A stretch of DNA of 41,983 nucleotides from an uncultured Lachnospiraceae bacterium (GCA_947588845.1 CANQAR010000024.1:1-41983); one strand, 5' to 3'; positions 32,584 through 41,832 are shown, counted from the stretch's first letter. Translations and numbers: made by a program. The notes: generated by a model from the letters alone, not told the origin.

Positions 32584-34782
32584 TTAGTCAGTAATCAGTT
32601 TGAATGTCCGCTCCGGATAGTGTTTTTCCAGCATTTCGTGAATTGCCTGATTGCAGTATACCTGTTTCAGCGAAAGGAGTTTATCGAGATTCTGACAGTC
32701 CAGCATATGCTTAGAGACGTCGTCACCTACGAAAACAAGATCTTCCAGATGTTCCAGTGAGGACAGGCACTCAAAATCTCTGTAATAGTAACCGCTCAAT
32801 GTCAGCTTCCTCAGGTTTGGAAGATCAGATGGAGATTCATCATCCAGGAAAAATACTGGTTTATCCGACAACATAAGGGAAACTTCTTCGAGAGATGTAC
32901 ATCCGGACAATTTACTCAGCGGCGGGGAAAGCTGGCTGTAGGAATCCCAGAGAGTCAGATTTTTGACGTCGGTTTTTCTGAGAGCTTCGACGAGGTCATC
33001 CGGAAGGTCGGAAACCGTCAGATTTTGCAGTACAGGCATTTGGGCAAGAAAATCATAGCCATTATCAAACAGAATATTGCATATATTCAGGCTGGATAAT
33101 TTCTGCATTTCAGGAAGGAAGGGAAGGTCAAAATGCAGATTTCCTTCTTTTGGTATAATAACCAGATTTTCCAGATCTGTCTGTGTGGAAACCACCTCAA
33201 AGTCCGAGAGTCCGGTGCCTGTGAGAGCCAGCGAGGTCAGATGGAGCTGGTTAAGTCCTTCCAGACTGTCGAGAGAAATATTGCAGAGAGACAGTTCACG
33301 GAGATTTGGCATGGCGGCAAGATCTTCCAGTGTCGATAATTTGTTTGGAAGAACGTTATCCGGGTCAAAAATATCGTCCGGGCTGAGGTAAGGAAGGGCT
33401 CTGCGATAAAGTACCTCATCGAAATAAGAAAGAATTTTATTTTCATAGAGGCCGATAAAAACAATTCCGCTCAGATCGCGTACAGTCACGGGTTCTCCGT
33501 CTTCTTTGTTCAGGCAGACACGGGCAGCCCTTTCGATCAAAGGTTCCTTAAATGTGTAGATTTTATCCTGATTTTCCAGATTCGACGCAGCCGTCTCCCC
33601 GGTCTGAATTTCTGATGTGTCTGGCACAGTCGCTTCCCCGCTTTGGTTTTCTGATGTGTCTGGCACAGCTGCTTCCCCACTTTGGTTTTCCGCCGTGTCT
33701 GGCACAGCTGCTTCCTCGCTTTGGTTTTCTGATGCGTTCGGCACGGCCACCTTCCCGGTTTGAATTTTTTCTGGTTTTTCAGAAAATCCGTTTTCCGCCG
33801 TCTGGTTTTTTGATTTTTCGGACATCGGGCTGTTAAAGGACAGCATGCCGGAGGAAAAAAGCAGAAAAGCAGACAGAGACAGTGCGGCTGTGAGACCGGC
33901 GCCGCAGAGCGCTCCCCGGAAGAACCATCTTTTTTTCTGCATGCGGAGAGGATGTCTGCCGAGGTTTTCCAGATCCCGGCGCAGTTCTGACGAATTCTGG
34001 TAACGATCCTCAGGTGCAAAACACATGCATTTTCGTATGATTTTTTTGAAGTCGTCAGAAATGCCGGAGTAGTTCAGCTTGTTTATTTCATATTCGCAGG
34101 TGGCTCCATACAGCAGCAGAGCGCCGAGAGAGTAGATATCGGTACGGGCGTCGGTCTGAGAGTAGCCGAACTGCTCAGGGGCCGCAAAGTATTCGCTTCC
34201 CATGCTGGTTGTGTCGCTGTTCCCGTTTTTCCGGTAAAGGCGCGCAATGCCGAAATCGATCAGCCTGAAATGACCGTACTGGTCGATGATAATATTGTCG
34301 GGCTTGATGTCGCGATGAATAACGGGAGGATTCTGTGCATGAAGAAAACCAAGCGCTTCGCAGAGCTGCAGGGCGCATGTTTTCAGCTGGTCTTCCGAGA
34401 GCTGGTCGTCCGGAGAGTTTTCCACAAAGTCGCGGAAAGAATGCCCGTACAGATAATCCCGGATCAGGCAAGCTGTGCCGTCCTCTTCAAAATAGTCCAT
34501 GAATGAGGGAATATAGATGCTTTGCGGGACGTCCAGGCTTTCAAGATGCTTCAGCATTTTGTATTCCCGGAAGGTCGTGTTCTGAGAATTTGTGTACGAG
34601 CATTTCAAAATAAAAAGACGTCCGTCTTTTTTGGCGCTGATAAAGCAGGTGCAGCCGCTTTCCGATTCCTTAAAAACAGACAGAATCAGATATTCAGAAG
34701 TGATTCTGTCCGGCAGAGGAAACGGGACACAGAGATCGGACTGCCAGTTTTTCAGAAATTGATTTTTCTCTTCTTCGCTCAT
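32584..34782 (-). CDS. membrane Ser/Thr protein kinase with LRR ectodomain
   Basis: The 732-residue protein has an N-terminal eukaryotic-type kinase (about 28-275) with ATP-site K60, HRDIKPDN (H156-D158), DFG (176-178) and APE (201-203). It has one membrane helix (about 285-311) and a spacer of four 13-residue repeats of the type AAVPDTSENQSGE (about 345-395). An extracellular leucine-rich-repeat region (about 470-715, MPNLRELSLCNISLDSLEGL...) follows instead of the usual PASTA domains. It probably senses a protein or wall ligand outside and phosphorylates inside. It follows the HTH gene by 89 bp; AAAGGT precedes the ATG. Confidence 0.9.
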   Translation of the reverse strand: MSEEEKNQFLKNWQSDLCVPFPLPDRITSEYLILSVFKESESGCTCFISAKKDGRLFILKCSYTNSQNTTFREYKMLKHLESLDVPQSIYIPSFMDYFEEDGTACLIRDYLYGHSFRDFVENSPDDQLSEDQLKTCALQLCEALGFLHAQNPPVIHRDIKPDNIIIDQYGHFRLIDFGIARLYRKNGNSDTTSMGSEYFAAPEQFGYSQTDARTDIYSLGALLLYGATCEYEINKLNYSGISDDFKKIIRKCMCFAPEDRYQNSSELRRDLENLGRHPLRMQKKRWFFRGALCGAGLTAALSLSAFLLFSSGMLSFNSPMSEKSKNQTAENGFSEKPEKIQTGKVAVPNASENQSEEAAVPDTAENQSGEAAVPDTSENQSGEATVPDTSEIQTGETAASNLENQDKIYTFKEPLIERAARVCLNKEDGEPVTVRDLSGIVFIGLYENKILSYFDEVLYRRALPYLSPDDIFDPDNVLPNKLSTLEDLAAMPNLRELSLCNISLDSLEGLNQLHLTSLALTGTGLSDFEVVSTQTDLENLVIIPKEGNLHFDLPFLPEMQKLSSLNICNILFDNGYDFLAQMPVLQNLTVSDLPDDLVEALRKTDVKNLTLWDSYSQLSPPLSKLSGCTSLEEVSLMLSDKPVFFLDDESPSDLPNLRKLTLSGYYYRDFECLSSLEHLEDLVFVGDDVSKHMLDCQNLDKLLSLKQVYCNQAIHEMLEKHYPERTFKLITD

Positions 34783-34871
34783 ATCGGTTGACCTTTCTTT
34801 TATCTGTGATATGATAATATCATCATAACATTATCCCGCAGCGCAGGACATGAAAACCTGATATCGGATCG

Positions 34872-35309
34872 TCAGTTTTTCCCGAGAGGGGGATAGCCGA
34901 GTGAGCAGAGAAGCTCGTTTGTCTCCGTCAGAGATTTTTTCTTATAAATACAGAAAATGACGGCGGCGTCCTGCCTGCATCGGGGATAGAGGACCGGACG
35001 GTCGGCAAGGCGCAGCAGAAGCTGCACCTGCTCCAGATTAAGGCGCAGGACGAAAGAGATTACCAGTACGGTGCTTCTGCCCGGCTTGCGTTTTCCGGAC
35101 ATGATATGATAGATGTAGGAGCGGTCGATCGAGGCCTTTTCCACAAGCTCGGCCGGAATCATTTTTCGTTCTTCCAGCAGGCGGTACAGGTAATCGGAAA
35201 ATCTCATATTTATAAAAAAATCGGCATTTTCCTGCGAAAAAGTTTCAAAATTGTCGGAGCGCCGGATCATAGTGTTCATTTGTCCGGTTGTTTTAGTGTT
35301 CTGCCGCAT
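34872..35309 (-). CDS. helix-turn-helix regulator of the kinase operon
   Basis: The 145-residue protein has an XRE-like helix-turn-helix at about 38-85 (FSDYLYRLLEERKMIPAELV, then KASIDRSYIYHIMSGKRKPGRSTVL). A C-terminal helical part ends LGYPPLGKN. AAGGAGA lies before the ATG. It is the first gene of a two-gene minus-strand operon with the LRR kinase. Two copies of a 17-bp repeat flank its promoter and are candidate binding sites for it. It could be a phosphorylation target of the kinase; that is inference. Confidence 0.82.
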   Translation of the reverse strand: MRQNTKTTGQMNTMIRRSDNFETFSQENADFFINMRFSDYLYRLLEERKMIPAELVEKASIDRSYIYHIMSGKRKPGRSTVLVISFVLRLNLEQVQLLLRLADRPVLYPRCRQDAAVIFCIYKKKSLTETNELLCSLGYPPLGKN

Positions 35310-35359
35310 GACGCTTAATTCTCCTTTTTGTGACCGGCGGGTCCTGGATTTGCCGGTGA

Positions 35360-35376
35360 AGTCTACAAATAGTCAT
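35360..35376. promoter_or_regulatory. operator candidate 1 of the HTH/kinase operon
   Basis: AGTCTACAAATAGTCAT lies about 10 bp downstream of the predicted -10 of the minus-strand promoter. It matches the second copy at 35439-35455 at 16 of 17 positions, in the same orientation. Confidence 0.7.
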
Positions 35377-35386
35377 TTTTTACAGG

Positions 35387-35415
35387 ATTATAGCATATTG
35401 TCGGGTTTTGTTGAA
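35387..35415 (-). promoter_or_regulatory. promoter of the HTH/kinase operon
   Basis: On the minus strand, TTCAAC (plus 35410-35415) and a perfect TATAAT (plus 35387-35392) have a 17-bp spacer, with TGC directly before the -10 (extended -10 type). Direct repeats lie on both sides. Confidence 0.7.
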
Positions 35416-35438
35416 GTAAATTTTTGATCAATGGTAAA

Positions 35439-35455
35439 AGTCTACAAAAAGTCAT
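35439..35455. promoter_or_regulatory. operator candidate 2 of the HTH/kinase operon
   Basis: AGTCTACAAAAAGTCAT lies about 23 bp upstream of the -35 box. It is a direct repeat of the site at 35360-35376, 79 bp apart, compatible with looping around the promoter. Confidence 0.7.
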
Positions 35456-35500
35456 CCTAAATATTTATAGCAGGGTGTAAAATTTTAATTATTTACTCAT

Positions 35501-35987
35501 ACTTCCCATACCCAAAATGGGATCTGTATCTTGAAAAGTCAATATTTTAGCTTATAGAACAACAGTCAGGCAGCAGCAGAAAGCAGGGTCGTAAAACGCA
35601 GCCAGTTGGTTTTTGTGTTGTTAAGGAAACGGTAAACGGTATTTTTAGAGAACCCTCCGGTAAAGGTTCCCGTTTTTCTCTGTATATACATGCTTCGTCC
35701 GGAGAAAATGAGGCAGAGCAGGTAACGGAATATATCCATGACTGGGATCCCTTTCATTTTTCCGGCATTGCACTGGAAAAGGAGTTTTCCAACATGAAAC
35801 TCTTTGAGGAAATCTGTGACAGAATCAAAAATTCTGCATTGCGTGGTATACTGGACATGGCATAAACCTCCTGCTGTGTGATTGTTTTTGGCGATTCAAT
35901 TATACCACCAGGTACAGGGTTTGTGCCATTTTTACAGGCTAAAATATTGATTTTTCAAGGTTCACCACACCAAATGATGTGGGAAGT
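35501..35987 (-). mobile_element. internally deleted insertion sequence with both ends kept
   Basis: The core ends match: CTTGAAAAGTCAATATTTTAGC-type sequence at about 35531-35552 and its inverted counterpart (core TCAATATTTTAGC) ending at about 35961. Outside each lies a weaker matching ACTTCCCA about 29 bp further out (35501 and 35987). Between them is only a broken transposase N-terminus. The original element would have been over 1.3 kb for an IS4-like transposase. No target duplication is evident. Confidence 0.75.
35566..35858 (-). pseudogene. IS4-like transposase, truncated and frameshifted
   Basis: Reading minus from 35858, a frame starts MSSIPRNAEFLILSQIS and ends at a stop. After a frameshift, the frame from 35757 continues MKGIPVMDIFRYLLCLIFSG, YIQRKTGTFTGGFSKNTVYR, FLNNTKTNWLRFTTLLS. 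These are typical of the N-terminus of IS4-superfamily transposases. The catalytic DDE domain is deleted. Confidence 0.78.
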
Positions 35988-36035
35988 TTGAGCTGTTTAT
36001 ATATTCACTTTTTTTGGTGGGACAGGAGGGAACTT

Positions 36036-39000
36036 ATGCGAAAATTAAAAAACAGAACAAAGAGCGCACTGGCGCTGCTGCTGTCGGCAGCAATGACTGT
36101 GGGCACAATGTCTGTAGGATGGGCCGCCGAAGAAGAGGTCGTAGTTGTTGATGATGTTGAAATTACCGGACAGAGCGAGACGATCCCTGCTTTGGAAGAT
36201 CTGCTTTCCGGGATTTCTCAGAATGAACTGTCTGTGGAGAAGATGATTGTAGAGGAAGAAAAATTATCTGCGGAGAGTGCGTCGGAGCCGGTTCAGCCTG
36301 AAGTGCCGGAGGCTTCAGAGCTGGAAATTCCTAAGGAGGAAAAAGAGCCGGAAATAGAAATTTTGGGGACGGGAGAAAAATCAGAAGTTTCAGGGACAGA
36401 AACATCTGAGGTATCAGGAGAGGAATCTCTTTGGCCCAAAGAGACGGAAATACCGGAAATGGAGAAGTCACCGGAAACGCCGGAGCCATCAGAAACGGAA
36501 CAGACTCAGCCGGAGGCAGAGGAGGATACGGAGAAACCGGAAACGGAACCAATTCAGCCGGAGGCAGAGAAAGAACCGGAAACACCGGAGACAGAAGAAG
36601 GGCAGGAAGAGGAAAATCAGTCCGAAAAGGCAAAAGAGCAGCTGGAAGAAGTCAGATCAGACACAGATCCGGAGACTTTGGAGCAGACGGAGACAGTGGG
36701 GGAAGATTCGGAGATTAAGATGTCGGATGACGGGGAGACCGCGGCAGCAGCTGAAAGTGAGGATAATTACCGGATCAATCTCTGGGACGGAAACAACAGT
36801 GTATATGAACTTTTGCCTGGAGAGCAGATGGATCTGTTTGTGGAAGTCTGGAAGGATGGGGAGGAAAATCCGCTGGATCCTTCCGAGTATAAACTGACCT
36901 GGAAAAGTTCAAATAAAGAAGCTGCGACAATTAAACCGGATAAAGACCATGCTGGCCTGGAATCCGGGCAGCAGTGCGCTACTGTAACCGCCGCGGAAAA
37001 TTTGGATCAGAGTAAAGAAAATAAAACGGTGATTACGGTGAAAGCTGTGATCGGATCGGTCACAAAGACAGAGACGCGGGATATCTATGTGCATGACGGC
37101 ATCTGGGTCATTACCCCGAGAGATGATTATGGCATCCGGTTATATCCGGGGCAGAGCTGGAAATCCGGGAAGCCGAAGATGACATATTATGAGCTGGGAA
37201 AAGAGCCACAGGTAAAAGATAATATCAAGTTCGAATGGGTGTACAACCCGGATGAGAACGGGAAAGATACCTATGGGGAGGAAGAGCCGGTTTCTCTGAA
37301 ACGCGGGAAAAACGGGGGACTGACTGTTACAGCAGAAGAGTTTAACGGAAAGAACGGGGAGTGCGGTCATATAGACCTTGTGGCGACCGACCCGGAGAAT
37401 CCGGATTTCCGGGTATCCGGCGGATTTGAGTTTGAAGTAATGTATTACAATGAAAAAAATCTGCAGAACAATATAGAAGGCCCTCTCTATGTGGGAGACA
37501 GTGCAGCTTTTACCGTCAATCCGGACCTGGTCGACGGACGACTGACAGAAAGCAGTCCGACCGTGGAGTGGGAAGTTCTGGAATATGACGAAGCCTCGGA
37601 TAAGAATAAACCTTCAGACAACGCATCTGTCAAACCAGTGTCTGGAAACAAATACAAGGCAAAGGTCACTTACAAAAAAGCGGGAAGTTACGCGGTATGC
37701 GCGAAGCTGAAGATCGACGGCAAAACCGCGGGAGAAGTATGGAGCGGCAATTATGAGGTGCGAGGCGAAACAAAGGAATACAGACAGCGGTATGCAAACG
37801 ACATGATTCCGGGGTATACGATCTGTCTGGAGGACCAGAGCAGATATTACGTGGACAATGCGGACAATCCTGACATGGAATATATGCTTCAGTATCAGGG
37901 TATCAAAAGCAGCGATCCGTATGTAGTCAGCGTACGGACAGAGAATGACGGAAAGACAATTCTCCAGGCAGAAAATAAAGGTACGGCAAAAATTACCGGA
38001 ACCATGATCTGGGTGGACAGCAAAGGAAAAAGTCATGAGGAAGATTTCGAAGTGACTTTGTATGTATCGGATGAGGTTTACAGAGCAGATCTTTATGTGA
38101 AGTCCGGAGGAGAAAGAATGTTTCCGGAAGACACGCGTCAGCTTGTGCTGGATGTCTGGAAAGAAGAGATGGGAAGTACTAAAAAACTGGGCGCGAAGAA
38201 ATATACGGTCGAGTGGAAAAATTACGACAAGAATGTCCTGAAAGTCGGCAGCAAGGGGAAAGTCACCGCGAAGAAATACGGAGAAACCAATGTCACGGCA
38301 GAAATTACAATTAAGAAATCCGGATATAAATTCCAGGCCGACTGCTGGTTTGGCGTGACGGACGGATACTTTAACATGGTTCCGAAGAGTATAGAAAAGA
38401 ATCTGTATCCGGGGGATGTCGTTTCCCTTGAGACTCCGTCCGTGTACTGGTACGAGCAGGGCAAGGATCCTGTCGTCAGGAAAGATGTGGAGTTTGAGTG
38501 GCGGCTGAATCCGGATGAAAATAGAGCATGGAATGATCTGGATACAAATATTTACAGTCTTGAGTCTGATGAGGACCATAATATCAGGAGCGTCACTGTC
38601 AATAGAATGCCAACTCAGAGAGAATATGAGGCAGGGAAAAATAATCTCCATATCGAAGTACACGCAAAGAACTCAGAAAAAAGCTTTGAGATGACCAGCG
38701 AAGAGTTTGATTTCCGGGTAAATTATGTGGACGGCCGGATTGAAAGCGAGGATCAGGAGAATTTTACGGGCGGCGAACAGAAACTGACCTGGAATGGAGA
38801 TTTCCAGGGGGATTCCGGGGATCTGAAGATTAAATGGAACATCCGCGGGCAGGTATGGGATGATGAAAAAGGAGACTTTGTGGATGCCGGGGAAGATTCT
38901 GCCGCGTCGGTCAGCGCGGAAGGAAAAGGAAAGACAGCGACTCTGAAATTTATCAAGAGCGGGGATGGAAAAGGAAGAGTCTTCGTGTCAGCGACGGCGC

Positions 39001-39977
39001 TGTACAAAGGAACAGAAATTGGAAGCACTGACGAGAGAGAGTATTATTTCAGGGATCAGTGGCAGGGCTGGGAGCGCAGATTCCCTGTTGTATTTCCGGA
39101 AAAAGAATATATTCTGAATGAAGAAGTCGTCTATAGAATTGAAAATGAGACGTATCCGATGGGACAGGCGTTCCCTGTGACGGAAATTAAAAACGCGGAG
39201 ATTGTGCAGCAGGAGGCGGCCGACCCGGCCAAGGAAAATGAAGTTCTGAAGCTGACTGAGAAGGCGGACGGAAAGATTGCGCTGGAAGGACTTAATTCGG
39301 GACGAGCGCTGGTCAGAGGAGAGTTTACCGCAAAAATTGGCGAAGAAACGGTAAAAGAGATATATGAAGACTGGTACTATGTTGAGTCCGTGACTTATGA
39401 CTGGAGACTGGTCAATGACAAGGGATCATATAATGCGCTCCCCGGAAGCAGCCTGAAGTTTTCCGTGAACTTCTGGAAGCAGACAGCGGCGGGAAGCAGC
39501 CTGCTGGGTAAGAACAAGTATACATGTACCTGGGAACTCAGAGAAGGCGTGGATATCGCGGATCTTTCCGGAAAAGGAAAGCTGAAAATTCATAAGGACG
39601 CGAAAGAAGGCAGTTACATCAATGTGTATGTGAAATTTGAATTGAAGAGTGATAAAAACGTGTGGGGAGAAGAGAGCTTCGATGTGCGGGTCACAAACAC
39701 ATATGATAATATTGAAGTGAGCGATATCACGGTGCGCGAGGGAGAGACCGCTGCCGTGAAACCTGTGCTGAAGTGGTACAACGAGGATTATCCGGACGGA
39801 TATACTGAGAAAGACGCGAAATTTACGTATAAGGCGGATCCGTCAGTTGTGCAGAGGATAAAGGTGAAAGGAAAGAAAATCACCGGCCTGAAGGCGGGAA
39901 CCCAGGATCTGATCATTTCCACGGAGAAGAATGGACAGAAGATTGAGAAGAGGTGTACGGTTACAGTCAACCCGTGA
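36036..39977 (+). CDS. large secreted protein with Ig-like repeats
   Basis: The 1313-residue protein has a signal peptide (MRKLKNRTKSALALLLSAAM, then TVGTMSVGWAA). A Glu/Pro/Thr-rich spacer occupies about 60-230 with ETEQTQPEAEEDTEKPE-type repeats. About 1080 residues with several bacterial Ig-like (Big) units follow, for example YKLTWKSSNKEAATIKPD, YTVEWKNYDKNVLKVGSKGK and TGLKAGTQDLIISTE at the C-terminus. Two long internal segments resemble each other (about 375-430 and 795-860: LYPG..W..G.P...YYE.GKEPQVKDNIKFEW). No LPxTG anchor or membrane helix is at the end. AGGAGGG precedes ATG 36036. It is divergent from the kinase operon and directly beside the insertion remnant. Confidence 0.85.
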   Translation: MRKLKNRTKSALALLLSAAMTVGTMSVGWAAEEEVVVVDDVEITGQSETIPALEDLLSGISQNELSVEKMIVEEEKLSAESASEPVQPEVPEASELEIPKEEKEPEIEILGTGEKSEVSGTETSEVSGEESLWPKETEIPEMEKSPETPEPSETEQTQPEAEEDTEKPETEPIQPEAEKEPETPETEEGQEEENQSEKAKEQLEEVRSDTDPETLEQTETVGEDSEIKMSDDGETAAAAESEDNYRINLWDGNNSVYELLPGEQMDLFVEVWKDGEENPLDPSEYKLTWKSSNKEAATIKPDKDHAGLESGQQCATVTAAENLDQSKENKTVITVKAVIGSVTKTETRDIYVHDGIWVITPRDDYGIRLYPGQSWKSGKPKMTYYELGKEPQVKDNIKFEWVYNPDENGKDTYGEEEPVSLKRGKNGGLTVTAEEFNGKNGECGHIDLVATDPENPDFRVSGGFEFEVMYYNEKNLQNNIEGPLYVGDSAAFTVNPDLVDGRLTESSPTVEWEVLEYDEASDKNKPSDNASVKPVSGNKYKAKVTYKKAGSYAVCAKLKIDGKTAGEVWSGNYEVRGETKEYRQRYANDMIPGYTICLEDQSRYYVDNADNPDMEYMLQYQGIKSSDPYVVSVRTENDGKTILQAENKGTAKITGTMIWVDSKGKSHEEDFEVTLYVSDEVYRADLYVKSGGERMFPEDTRQLVLDVWKEEMGSTKKLGAKKYTVEWKNYDKNVLKVGSKGKVTAKKYGETNVTAEITIKKSGYKFQADCWFGVTDGYFNMVPKSIEKNLYPGDVVSLETPSVYWYEQGKDPVVRKDVEFEWRLNPDENRAWNDLDTNIYSLESDEDHNIRSVTVNRMPTQREYEAGKNNLHIEVHAKNSEKSFEMTSEEFDFRVNYVDGRIESEDQENFTGGEQKLTWNGDFQGDSGDLKIKWNIRGQVWDDEKGDFVDAGEDSAASVSAEGKGKTATLKFIKSGDGKGRVFVSATALYKGTEIGSTDEREYYFRDQWQGWERRFPVVFPEKEYILNEEVVYRIENETYPMGQAFPVTEIKNAEIVQQEAADPAKENEVLKLTEKADGKIALEGLNSGRALVRGEFTAKIGEETVKEIYEDWYYVESVTYDWRLVNDKGSYNALPGSSLKFSVNFWKQTAAGSSLLGKNKYTCTWELREGVDIADLSGKGKLKIHKDAKEGSYINVYVKFELKSDKNVWGEESFDVRVTNTYDNIEVSDITVREGETAAVKPVLKWYNEDYPDGYTEKDAKFTYKADPSVVQRIKVKGKKITGLKAGTQDLIISTEKNGQKIEKRCTVTVNP

Positions 39978-40104
39978 CGATGTGAGATTTCGAAAAATGA
40001 GGTGTACTACTCGAAGTGGAGCAAAATACAGAAGATTCAAGTGAAATATTCCTGACGAAATGTCCGGAGAACGTGGTAAGATAATCAAAAGCGAGGGAAA
40101 GCGC

Positions 40105-41727
40105 ATGGGAATTTATTTAAACAGCCGGACAGCATACACGTTATATAAAAGCGAAACAGAGAAACCTTATTTTGTAGATAAATCCAGGATGCTGGAGGAA
40201 TTATTTCCGCTGGTACAGACTGGCAACAACCATATCTGTATTACAAGACCGAGACGTTTTGGAAAAACAGTGATGGCAAATATGATTGCATCCTTTTTTT
40301 CAAAGGTGTGTGATTCACAGCCGGTTTTTCAGAAGCTTCAGATTGCCGATGCAGAGGATTACGAGAGATATCGAAATCAGTTTTTGGTTATTCACATTTC
40401 ATTTAACGAATTGGGCGGAAGATGTGTCTCTTACGGAGATTATATCGATCGGATTGAGAGAAAACTGATCAGGGACTTGAAAAAGGAATTTCCGAAAGCA
40501 GATATCGATGAGTCGGAAAGCGCGTCGGATGTTCTCCTTGAATTATACGCGCAGGATGATGCGGCACGGTTTATCTTTGTACTGGATGAATGGGATTTTA
40601 TTTTTCACCAGGATTTTATTACAGAAAAGGATAAGAGAGAATATCTGCTGTTCCTGCGGAATCTGCTGAAGGACAGGCCTTATGTGCTGCTTGCCTATAT
40701 GACAGGTATTCTGCCGATTGCCAAATATTCCAGCGGATCTGAACTGAATATGTTCAGTGAGTTCACGCTGGCGACAGAGGAACGGTTTTCTGAATATTTT
40801 GGGTTTACGGGAAAAGAAGTGGATCTGTTGTTTGAGCGCTATCAAAAGAGAAGTGGTTCCTCCGGAAAAGTCACGCGGGAAGGACTGCAGGACTGGTATG
40901 ACGGGTATCATACGAAAGCAGGGGAGAGATTATATAATCCGCGTTCCGTGGTTATGTCCCTGACAAATAATAATCTGGGAAATTACTGGACCAGCTCCGG
41001 GCCGTATGACGAAATTTTTTACTATATAAAGAATAATGTGGATGCCGTGAGAGATAATCTCGCGCTTATGGTGTCCGGAAACAGCGTTCCGGGAAAAATT
41101 TGTGAGTATGCCGCAACTTCTCAGGAATTGAGAACAAAAGAAGAAATCTTGTCTGCGATGGTGGTGTATGGATTTTTAAGTTACGAAAATGGAATGGTTT
41201 CGATTCCCAACAGAGAATTGATGAATCAGTTTTCGAATATGCTGAGACGGGAAACGTCGCTTGGATATGTCTATCGTCTGGCGAAGGAATCTGAAAAAAT
41301 GCTGAGGGCTACTCTTGCAGGAGACAACGGTGCAATGGAACAGATTCTGGAACTGACTCATGACGTGGAAAGCCCGATCCTTTCCTATAATCATGAGACA
41401 GAACTGAGCGCTGTGGTTAATCTGGTATACCTGTCTGCGAGGGATATTTATCGGGTAGAACGGGAAGAGAAAGCAGGAAAGGGATTTGTTGATTTCATTT
41501 TCTATCCGGAACTGCCTCCGGCAGCGGATGGAATTATCCTGGAATTGAAGATGGATTGTTCACCTGAGGATGCCATCGACCAGATTAAGAAAAAGAATTA
41601 TGCGCTTCGTTTCACGGAAACTGCGGGACGGAAAGGAAAAATGCCGCATCGGATTCTTCTTGTCGGGATTGGGTATGACAAGAAAACGAAAAAACATCGC
41701 TGCAAAGTGGAAGAAATGAAATTTTAA
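40105..41727 (+). CDS. AAA-ATPase-like protein with PD-(D/E)XK nuclease-like C-terminus
   Basis: The 540-residue protein has an N-terminal AAA-ATPase-like domain: YFVDKSRMLEELF, the family's unusual Walker A RPRRFGKTV, and Walker B FIFVLDEWDF. At the C-terminus, GFVDFIFYP...IILELKMD gives the D...ExK pattern of PD-(D/E)XK nucleases (PF09820/PF08011-type architecture, DUF1703). These genes are numerous in gut bacteria and their role is unproven. ATG 40105 with GCGAGGGA upstream is chosen over 40060. It follows the Ig-like protein after 127 bp. Confidence 0.88.
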   Translation: MGIYLNSRTAYTLYKSETEKPYFVDKSRMLEELFPLVQTGNNHICITRPRRFGKTVMANMIASFFSKVCDSQPVFQKLQIADAEDYERYRNQFLVIHISFNELGGRCVSYGDYIDRIERKLIRDLKKEFPKADIDESESASDVLLELYAQDDAARFIFVLDEWDFIFHQDFITEKDKREYLLFLRNLLKDRPYVLLAYMTGILPIAKYSSGSELNMFSEFTLATEERFSEYFGFTGKEVDLLFERYQKRSGSSGKVTREGLQDWYDGYHTKAGERLYNPRSVVMSLTNNNLGNYWTSSGPYDEIFYYIKNNVDAVRDNLALMVSGNSVPGKICEYAATSQELRTKEEILSAMVVYGFLSYENGMVSIPNRELMNQFSNMLRRETSLGYVYRLAKESEKMLRATLAGDNGAMEQILELTHDVESPILSYNHETELSAVVNLVYLSARDIYRVEREEKAGKGFVDFIFYPELPPAADGIILELKMDCSPEDAIDQIKKKNYALRFTETAGRKGKMPHRILLVGIGYDKKTKKHRCKVEEMKF

Positions 41728-41748
41728 ACGAATGGGGCTGTCGGTGTT

Positions 41749-41832
41749 ATATCAGATGGGGATGACTTCCGCCTCTTCAGGCGGTGAGTGATAAACCCGT
41801 ATCAGTGGCGGGATTCAATCCCCATCTGATAT
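41749..41832 (+). ncRNA. 84-nt three-way-junction structured element
   Basis: A perfect 15-bp closing stem (ATATCAGATGGGGAT against ATCCCCATCTGATAT) encloses two hairpins: CCGCCT-CTTC-AGGCGG (41769-41784) and CCCG/CGGG (41796-41812). The form and the bases around TGAGTGATAAACCCG resemble 3' ends of IS200/IS605-type elements and their guide RNAs. No TnpA or TnpB gene is present, so a lone remnant or an independent RNA is possible. Confidence 0.6.

Noticed and set aside
32584-41727. A phage-defence island (kinase, HTH, AAA-ATPase/nuclease)
   Set aside because: The kinase has a membrane helix and an LRR ectodomain, the neighbour is a secreted Ig-like protein, and no integrase, toxin-antitoxin pair or known defence core is present. 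The evidence favours surface sensing over defence.
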